A DNA stretch of 10,901 bases. Source: Bacteroidota bacterium. GTDB lineage: Bacteria; Bacteroidota; Bacteroidia; Bacteroidales; VadinHA17. Both the position numbers and the translations under genes were made by a program. This document shows, piece after piece, positions 6,621 through 10,901 of the stretch (the first letter of the stretch is position 1; each line of letters opens with the position of its first letter). The notes under the pieces are model-generated. The model did not search any database, was not told the DNA's origin, and saw only the letters and a program-made list of their open reading frames with translations. The stretch lies in contig JAKLFN010000059.1 in assembly GCA_022711195.1 (NCBI GenBank), forward strand, positions 1-10,901. Reading direction: 5' to 3'.

Positions 6621-7220
6621 ATGATGAGCGACCAGCAAATAATAGAAGGATGCGCAAAGCATGAAAGGAAGGCACAGCAGTTGCTGTACGACAGATATTC
6701 CCGCTTCCTTCTTGGTGTTTGCCTGAGATATGCAACAGATAAGGCAGAAGCAGAAGATATTCTGCAGGACAGTTTTTTAAAGATATTTTTTAACATAGAA
6801 GATTATTCAGGTACAGGTTCTTTCATAGGCTGGTTAAGAAAAGTGGCAGTAAATACGGCTATCACTCATTATCATAAGAACCTGAAGTACAGGTATCATG
6901 TTGAGATTGAGGATTATGTCTCCGTTGAGACAGGCATCACAAGCTTCGAGGAAGATTTCTTTACTTCCGACGAACTATACAGGGTGCTTAATGAACTGCC
7001 TGCAGGTTACAGAATGGTTTTTAACCTGTATGCTGTAGAAGGTTATAAACATAAAGAGATTGCGGCAATGTTAGGTATCGACACAAACACATCAAAATCA
7101 CAGTACAGCAGGGCAAAAGCCGTTATCAGGGAGAAGCTTGAAAAACTGAGGACACTTAAAATGAAATATACCGCCGGAGAAGAAATAGATAGAATAAAAG
7201 AAAACACAGAAAACAGGTAA
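6621..7220 (+). CDS. ECF-type RNA polymerase sigma factor
   Basis: This 199-residue protein should direct RNA polymerase to a small set of promoters, normally held inactive by a membrane anti-sigma partner. Region 2 spans about 22-90: LLYDRYSRFLLGVCLRY, then KAEAEDILQDSFLKIF (the conserved core-binding helix), then FIGWLRKVAVNTAITHYHK. Region 4 spans about 122-175: LNELPAGYRMVFNLYAVEGYKHKEIAAMLGIDTNTSKSQYSRAKAVIREKL, with the helix-turn-helix at about 142-165. Two adjacent ATGs (6621 and 6624) are possible starts. A perfect 24-bp palindrome lies immediately upstream. A single base separates its stop from the next gene, a membrane protein with an anti-sigma-like tail, so the two are surely co-expressed. 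The last 20 residues are highly charged and outside the sigma domains. Confidence 0.94.
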   Translation: MMSDQQIIEGCAKHERKAQQLLYDRYSRFLLGVCLRYATDKAEAEDILQDSFLKIFFNIEDYSGTGSFIGWLRKVAVNTAITHYHKNLKYRYHVEIEDYVSVETGITSFEEDFFTSDELYRVLNELPAGYRMVFNLYAVEGYKHKEIAAMLGIDTNTSKSQYSRAKAVIREKLEKLRTLKMKYTAGEEIDRIKENTENR

Positions 7221-7221
7221 C

Positions 7222-8544
7222 GTGGAAGAAGGACTTGAAGATAAGATGCTGGGCGACCTTTTCAGGCAGAAGCTTGAATATGGAGAGATTACTCCTTCAC
7301 CATCGCTGAACACAACGATCATGCGTACCGTGGCGAGAAGGGAATTCTTCCATTTCATCCCATCAAGGTTTAATATATGGTATGCAGGAGCGGTTATTGT
7401 GGCAGGTACGGCTCTTACTCTAATCCTTACCTCGCCTCCTGAACAGAAAATTGATGGACAGATTATTTCCATACCCTCAGGAAAAACTATAACCGTTACC
7501 GAATCAGGCAGAAGTGATAATTTTTCTGGTGTTCCGGAAAGCAAACCTTCCACAGCAAACCCTGTGAAATCAGGGTCGCGACAAATTGAAAGTAAGACAG
7601 CTTCTGCAGAAACCCGGTTAAGGGAGGAGCCTTCTTCGGGAAAGAGTACAAGTCAGGCATCTGATCAGGCTTCTTTAAGCCAGGTTTCCGGAACCAACGT
7701 TATCCCTGAGCTTACTGAAGATAATAACAGGCTCAAGGGAAGTATCAGGTCAGAACACTATATCAGGGCCTCAATTTCACAAGGATGTTCACCGCTAAAG
7801 GTTAGTTTCAGCTGCCTGGCTGTTCCGTGTGATTCATGTTCATGGCTGTTTGGCGACGGAGGATTCTCAAAACTCAAAAATCCTGTCTGGATTTTTGATG
7901 TTGCTGGTGAATATAAGGTAAACCTGAATGTTTTCAGCGCTGGGACCAAATCTGTCTCATCAGTTATTATTACCGTTCATCCTCAGCCTACCGCCCGTTT
8001 CGAGATAACACCCGAAAATGCGATACTACCAGATGATGAGATTTCTTTCCATAATTATTCCGATGGTGCAGAAAAATATATCTGGGATTTTGGCGACGGC
8101 ATTACGTCTGATCTACCTGAACCGCACCACTTATACCGGAAATCTGGTAATTATAATGTAAGGCTGATTGCAATTTCAGAACACGGATGTACCGATTCAG
8201 TAGTTGTCGAGAATGCATTTCCGGAATCGGGCTATTTTATAGAGTTCCCCAATGCATTCATTCCAAACGAAAATGGCCCTTCAGGCGGATTCTATTCGAC
8301 AAGAAGTGATGAGTCCTCACAGATATTCCATCCTGTTTTCTCAGGAATAGGCAGCTACCAGCTGAGAATATTCAATAAGGGAGGAGCCCTTTTATTCGAG
8401 AGCAATGATATAAGCTATGGATGGGATGGTTATTACAAGGGAAGCCTGTGCGACCCCGGGGTCTATATCTGGAAGGTACGCGGTAATTACCTGAACGGAG
8501 ATCCTTTTACAAAGATGGGAGATATAACTCTTCTGAAAAACTGA
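7222..8544 (+). CDS. Membrane protein with anti-sigma-like tail, PKD domains and T9SS type B-like C-terminal domain
   Basis: The 440-residue protein uses a GTG start one base after the sigma stop; the next in-frame ATG is at codon 9. Residues 1-50 are a soluble segment (DKMLGDLFRQKLEYGEITPSPSLN) resembling the short N-terminal region of Bacteroidota anti-sigma-like proteins. One transmembrane helix lies at about 53-70. A Ser/Thr/Glu-rich linker follows (75-180). PKD-like domain 1 (about 182-253) has SWLFGDGG and cysteines 189, 198, 203 and 206; PKD domain 2 (about 257-330) has YIWDFGDG. Residues about 339-440 (IEFPNAFIPNENGP ... LRIFNKGGALLFES ... WDGYYKG ... CDPGVYIWKV) match the gliding-motility-associated type B C-terminal domain. 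The 50-residue tail before the helix is too long for an ordinary signal peptide, so export as normal T9SS cargo is doubtful. Acting as the sigma factor's membrane partner is an inference. Confidence 0.85.
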   Translation: MEEGLEDKMLGDLFRQKLEYGEITPSPSLNTTIMRTVARREFFHFIPSRFNIWYAGAVIVAGTALTLILTSPPEQKIDGQIISIPSGKTITVTESGRSDNFSGVPESKPSTANPVKSGSRQIESKTASAETRLREEPSSGKSTSQASDQASLSQVSGTNVIPELTEDNNRLKGSIRSEHYIRASISQGCSPLKVSFSCLAVPCDSCSWLFGDGGFSKLKNPVWIFDVAGEYKVNLNVFSAGTKSVSSVIITVHPQPTARFEITPENAILPDDEISFHNYSDGAEKYIWDFGDGITSDLPEPHHLYRKSGNYNVRLIAISEHGCTDSVVVENAFPESGYFIEFPNAFIPNENGPSGGFYSTRSDESSQIFHPVFSGIGSYQLRIFNKGGALLFESNDISYGWDGYYKGSLCDPGVYIWKVRGNYLNGDPFTKMGDITLLKN

Positions 8545-8555
8545 TCTGAAAGATA

Positions 8556-8671
8556 ATTTTTGTCCCTTTCTGCCTTTGTCTCCATTCATCAACGAAAAGA
8601 GGCTGTTCATCCTGTTTTTTCGTTTCTTCATTAAAAATTCATTTTCCAGTTATCAGTTTTAGGACAAAAAT
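8556..8671. repeat. 10-bp inverted repeat bracketing the gap before porP/sprF
   Basis: ATTTTTGTCC at 8556-8565 is exactly inverted as GGACAAAAAT at 8662-8671, 96 bases apart, inside the 195-base gap between the PKD protein and the PorP/SprF gene. It could be a paired binding site or the base of a long hairpin. The region is AT-rich, so chance is a fair alternative. The rest of the gap holds a weak hairpin at 8591-8624 and no recognisable gene. Confidence 0.3.
8591..8624 (+). terminator. Weak hairpin, possible terminator or attenuator
   Basis: AACGAAAA (8591-8598) pairs with TTTTCGTT (8617-8624) around an 18-base loop that can gain a GG/CC pairing. The stem is A/T-rich and only a short T-rich tail follows. 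It lies 47 bases after the PKD protein stop, so it may reduce read-through into the PorP/SprF gene. Confidence 0.25.
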
Positions 8672-8739
8672 CCGTTAAGAAGTAAGGAATTGTAAAATGA
8701 TTTAAGTATTTTCGTCAACGTAAACTAACCCGATCAGGA

Positions 8740-9732
8740 TTGCTGAAGAGGATCAAATATATATTTCTGCTGGCATCTTTTATTTTTGTAGATTGTTACG
8801 GACAGGATCCCACGTTCTCACAATTCTATGCCAATCAGCTTTACTTGTCACCTTCGTTTGCAGGAGCCACCGAAGAGTACAGGCTGGCGCTGAATTACAG
8901 GAACCAGTGGCCATCGATACCAAACAGCGTTTTCCATACCTACAGCATTTCATTCGACAAGGCAATGCCTAATTTCAATTCCGGTATCGGAGTCCTTGCT
9001 ACCTATGATGTGGCCGGTTCGGGAAACCTCAGCACCACAAATATCGGTCTTCTTTATTCCTACGACTTTGCCGTTACCAAAGAGTGGCATATCCGTCCGG
9101 GTGTTAACTTCAAATTCTACTACCTTGGGCTCGACATATATAAGCTGATCTTTAACAGCCAGCTCTCCGGCAGCGGAGTGAATCCCTCAATCTATCCTCC
9201 TCCCTTTGAGAGTGTTGCTGATGTCGATTTCGCCGCATCTGCCCTTGCATATAATGACAGGATTTGGACAGGCTTCACCCTCGACCATCTCCTGGTGCCA
9301 AAAACATCATTCTATGGCGACGATGCTTCTGTACCTATGAAATTCAACCTCTACGGTGGCGTCCAGCTCTATAAGAAAACCAGGATGAGGACAAAGCTGA
9401 GAGAGGTGCTCTCGGTGGCAGTAAATTTCCAGACCCAGGCTAAATTCAACCAGACCGACATAGGTCTTTATTATTACAGGGACCCTCTGATATTCGGGCT
9501 GTGGTACAGGGGTATTCCATTCCTTACTACCCAGGCAGGCGACGCCCTTATTGGCCTGGTCGGAATAAAAACAAGTCAGCTGCATATTGGATACAGCTAC
9601 GATTTTACAGTCTCTAACCTTATTGGGAACACCGGTGGTGCACACGAAATTTCCCTCGTCTATGAGTTTACTTCTTTCACCATCGGAACAGGCAAGAAAC
9701 GAATCAGGGCAATACCCTGCCCGGAATTCTGA
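8740..9732 (+). CDS. PorP/SprF-family type IX secretion membrane protein
   Basis: PorP/SprF proteins are outer-membrane beta-barrel partners of the type IX secretion system, and many help a specific type B cargo reach or stay on the surface. The 330-residue protein has a signal peptide (KRIKYIFLLASFIF, likely cut after CYG at residue 21), then the family opening QDPTFSQFYANQLYLSPSFAGATEEYRLALNYRNQWPSI. Alternating hydrophobic strands follow, with GIGVLATYD, WHIRPGVNFKFYYLGLDI, IGLYYYRDPLIFGLWYRGIP and LHIGYSYDFTVSNL, and GGAHEISLVYEF near the end. No ATG fits the N-terminus; TTG at 8740 is the best start, shortly after AGGA and with an in-frame stop upstream at 8698. It follows a protein with a type B-like domain, the usual genomic pairing. 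Confidence 0.93.
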   Translation: MLKRIKYIFLLASFIFVDCYGQDPTFSQFYANQLYLSPSFAGATEEYRLALNYRNQWPSIPNSVFHTYSISFDKAMPNFNSGIGVLATYDVAGSGNLSTTNIGLLYSYDFAVTKEWHIRPGVNFKFYYLGLDIYKLIFNSQLSGSGVNPSIYPPPFESVADVDFAASALAYNDRIWTGFTLDHLLVPKTSFYGDDASVPMKFNLYGGVQLYKKTRMRTKLREVLSVAVNFQTQAKFNQTDIGLYYYRDPLIFGLWYRGIPFLTTQAGDALIGLVGIKTSQLHIGYSYDFTVSNLIGNTGGAHEISLVYEFTSFTIGTGKKRIRAIPCPEF

Positions 9733-9741
9733 CAGACATGC

Positions 9742-9771
9742 TTTGCCGTAATGTTTTATTCCGTATATTTG
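9742..9771 (+). promoter_or_regulatory. Consensus Bacteroidota promoter for the ompH-like gene
   Basis: TTTG at 9742-9745 and TATATTTG at 9764-9771 match the -33 (TTTG) and -7 (TAnnTTTG) elements, with 18 bases between. Transcription should begin near 9777, about 30 bases before the ATG at 9810. This marks a new transcription unit separate from porP/sprF. Confidence 0.75.
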
Positions 9772-9809
9772 CGGCTGAAAAATTATTTAACAACTATATC
9801 TGATCTGAA

Positions 9810-10409
9810 ATGAAGAATCTTTCCATCGCTCTTTTTGCTGTACTGTTTCTTGCAGTGGGACTCCTTTATTTTCTGCATTTTACAGGCAAGAATGATAAAA
9901 ATCCATCCGACAACCTGAATCAGAATGTCACTGCTGAAGGAATAGCCTATGTGAATATCGATTCAGTGATCTATAATTTCGATATGTTTTTTGACAGAAG
10001 GGCGGAACTGATGGAGAAGCAAAAAAAGGCTGAATCAGAGTTTGCAGCAAAAGAGAATCTGCTTAAGAAGAATGCCACATCTGCACAGGAAAAAGTAAAT
10101 AAGGGCCTCGTAACACGCGCACAGGCCGCCGAAATGGAACAGGCTCTGTACCAGCAGCAACAGGAACTTGCTTCACTGAGCCAGACACTCCAGAGTACTC
10201 TCCTTGAAGAAGAACAGGTGATGAACAGGCAGATCGTAGACTATATTACAAGTTATCTCGAAGAAAATAAATCTGAGTTTAATTACCAGTATATCTTCGG
10301 CAAAAGCTTTGGAAGTGTAGTACTTTATGGTGACTCAGGCCTTGATATCACAAACAGGGTCCTCGACGCTCTCAATAAGAAATACCAGGAAGAGAAAACT
10401 TCTAAATAA
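9810..10409 (+). CDS. OmpH/Skp-family periplasmic chaperone-like protein
   Basis: Skp/OmpH proteins are coiled-coil chaperones that hold unfolded outer-membrane proteins in the periplasm. The 199-residue protein has an N-terminal hydrophobic segment (about 4-24, lacking a clear cleavage site, so it may stay as a membrane anchor). The family opening AYVNIDSVIYNFDMF (46-60) follows, then a long charged, Gln-rich helix (about 62-155) that should form the tentacle-like coiled coil. The C-terminal cap YIFGKSFGSVVLYGDSGLDITNRVLDALNKKY (161-192) has the strand and D-I-T-x-x-V-L-x-x-L-N pattern typical of Bacteroidota members. It has its own consensus promoter. Its TAA overlaps the ATG of the downstream glycosyltransferase by one base (TAATG), indicating coupled translation. 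Confidence 0.88.
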   Translation: MKNLSIALFAVLFLAVGLLYFLHFTGKNDKNPSDNLNQNVTAEGIAYVNIDSVIYNFDMFFDRRAELMEKQKKAESEFAAKENLLKKNATSAQEKVNKGLVTRAQAAEMEQALYQQQQELASLSQTLQSTLLEEEQVMNRQIVDYITSYLEENKSEFNYQYIFGKSFGSVVLYGDSGLDITNRVLDALNKKYQEEKTSK

Positions 10410-10901
10410 TGGCTTCTGCCAAGGAATGGCTCAAGTCAAGAGCCCTTTTCCCCAGGCTTTTTCCAGATCCACCTGATCCACTAACAGGTATAATAATTGT
10501 TGTTCCTGCTTTTGATGAACCGGGAATAACAACACTCCTGGACTCTCTGGCTTCATGCAGCAAGCCAGAGTGTGCCACAGAAGTCATTATTATCGTTAAT
10601 GCCCCTGTAAATGCCGGCCATCAGAGCCTTCTCAATAATGAGATATGCATACAGGAAATATCAGCCTGGAATAAAGCAAATCAATCTTCATTCCTGAAAA
10701 TACTGGCATATGACACAGGCCAGCCCCTGATAAAAGGCTGGGGCGCCGGCCTCGCACGAAAAGCCGGGATGGATGAAGCCCTGCGAAGATTCAGTATAAT
10801 CGATAAACCCGATGGAATAATCGTATCCCTCGATGCAGATTGCACTGTCGGGAAAGATTACCTTAAAGAGATCTATTCAAAACTTCAACCCGGATCTAAG
10901 G
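10409..10901 (+). CDS. Family 2-like glycosyltransferase (3' end cut by window edge)
   Basis: My translation from the ATG at 10409 gives 164 codons with no stop before the edge, beginning MASAKEWLKSRALFPRLF. Family 2 GT-A features are visible: GIIIVVPAFDEPGITTLLDSL (from 27) as the nucleotide-binding opening strand and helix, VIIIVNAP (about 59-66), and KGWGAGLARKAGMDEALRRF, the helix where many GT2 enzymes have G-x-x-x-A-R-N-x-G. DGIIVSLDADC carries the D142-x-D144 motif for metal and sugar-nucleotide binding. No transmembrane helix appears in the visible part. Acceptor and sugar are unknown. It is translationally coupled to the OmpH-like gene, so its product may serve an envelope polymer, but this is only inferred. 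Confidence 0.85.
   Translation, partial: MASAKEWLKSRALFPRLFPDPPDPLTGIIIVVPAFDEPGITTLLDSLASCSKPECATEVIIIVNAPVNAGHQSLLNNEICIQEISAWNKANQSSFLKILAYDTGQPLIKGWGAGLARKAGMDEALRRFSIIDKPDGIIVSLDADCTVGKDYLKEIYSKLQPGSK

Noticed and set aside
7098..7553. A 151-codon minus-strand open frame opposite the sigma and PKD protein junction
   Set aside because: Both sense-strand genes are strongly supported and the antisense translation shows no domain or signal.
3132..7637. Shared peptide RLREEP in the M28 peptidase and the PKD membrane protein
   Set aside because: Six residues in unrelated flexible regions with no surrounding similarity; most likely chance.

Overview
The window looks like a chromosomal segment of a Bacteroidota bacterium. 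It carries a PorP/SprF-type type IX secretion protein and a protein ending in a gliding-motility/T9SS type B C-terminal domain. It also has CarbopepD-type and M28 secreted proteins, Bacteroidota-style TAnnTTTG promoter elements, and few obvious Shine-Dalgarno sequences. No rRNA, tRNA, CRISPR array, transposase or phage gene was seen, and no stretch over 300 bases lacks a gene.

Layout. (1) 1-873, minus strand: a pterin operon, a PTPS/QueD-family synthase overlapping folE by 8 bases. folE runs off the left edge. (2) 981-2501, plus strand: mqnB and mqnD, two steps of the futalosine route to menaquinone, divergent from the pterin operon and led by a good TATATTTG promoter. (3) 2520-5441, plus strand: an exported M28 metallopeptidase, a nitroreductase-family flavoprotein and a small exported protein with a carboxypeptidase-regulatory-like domain. 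(4) 5442-5525: twelve tandem 7-bp units fill the whole gap between two convergent genes. (5) 5527-6438, minus strand: a monofunctional proline dehydrogenase. (6) 6439-6620: an AT-rich divergent regulatory region with a perfect 24-bp palindrome 11 bases before the next gene and a second TGAC/GTCA dyad. (7) 6621-9732, plus strand: an ECF sigma factor; a membrane protein with an anti-sigma-like tail, PKD domains and a T9SS type B-like C-terminus; and a PorP/SprF protein. (8) 9810-10901, plus strand: an OmpH/Skp-like protein with its own consensus promoter, overlapping by one base a family 2-like glycosyltransferase cut by the right edge.

How the genes fit together. The folE/PTPS pair makes dihydroneopterin triphosphate and converts it to a tetrahydropterin (for queuosine or biopterin-like products). 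MqnB and MqnD serve menaquinone synthesis, and proline dehydrogenase can feed electrons into the quinone pool. The most interesting block is 6621-9732. There a sigma factor, a possible membrane-spanning regulator bearing a T9SS-type end domain, and a T9SS outer-membrane partner sit together. This suggests a regulatory circuit that senses cell-envelope or T9SS status, but that is an inference from domains and gene order. The second standout is the 7-bp array, whose minus strand has twelve regularly spaced G runs, eleven of them GGG.
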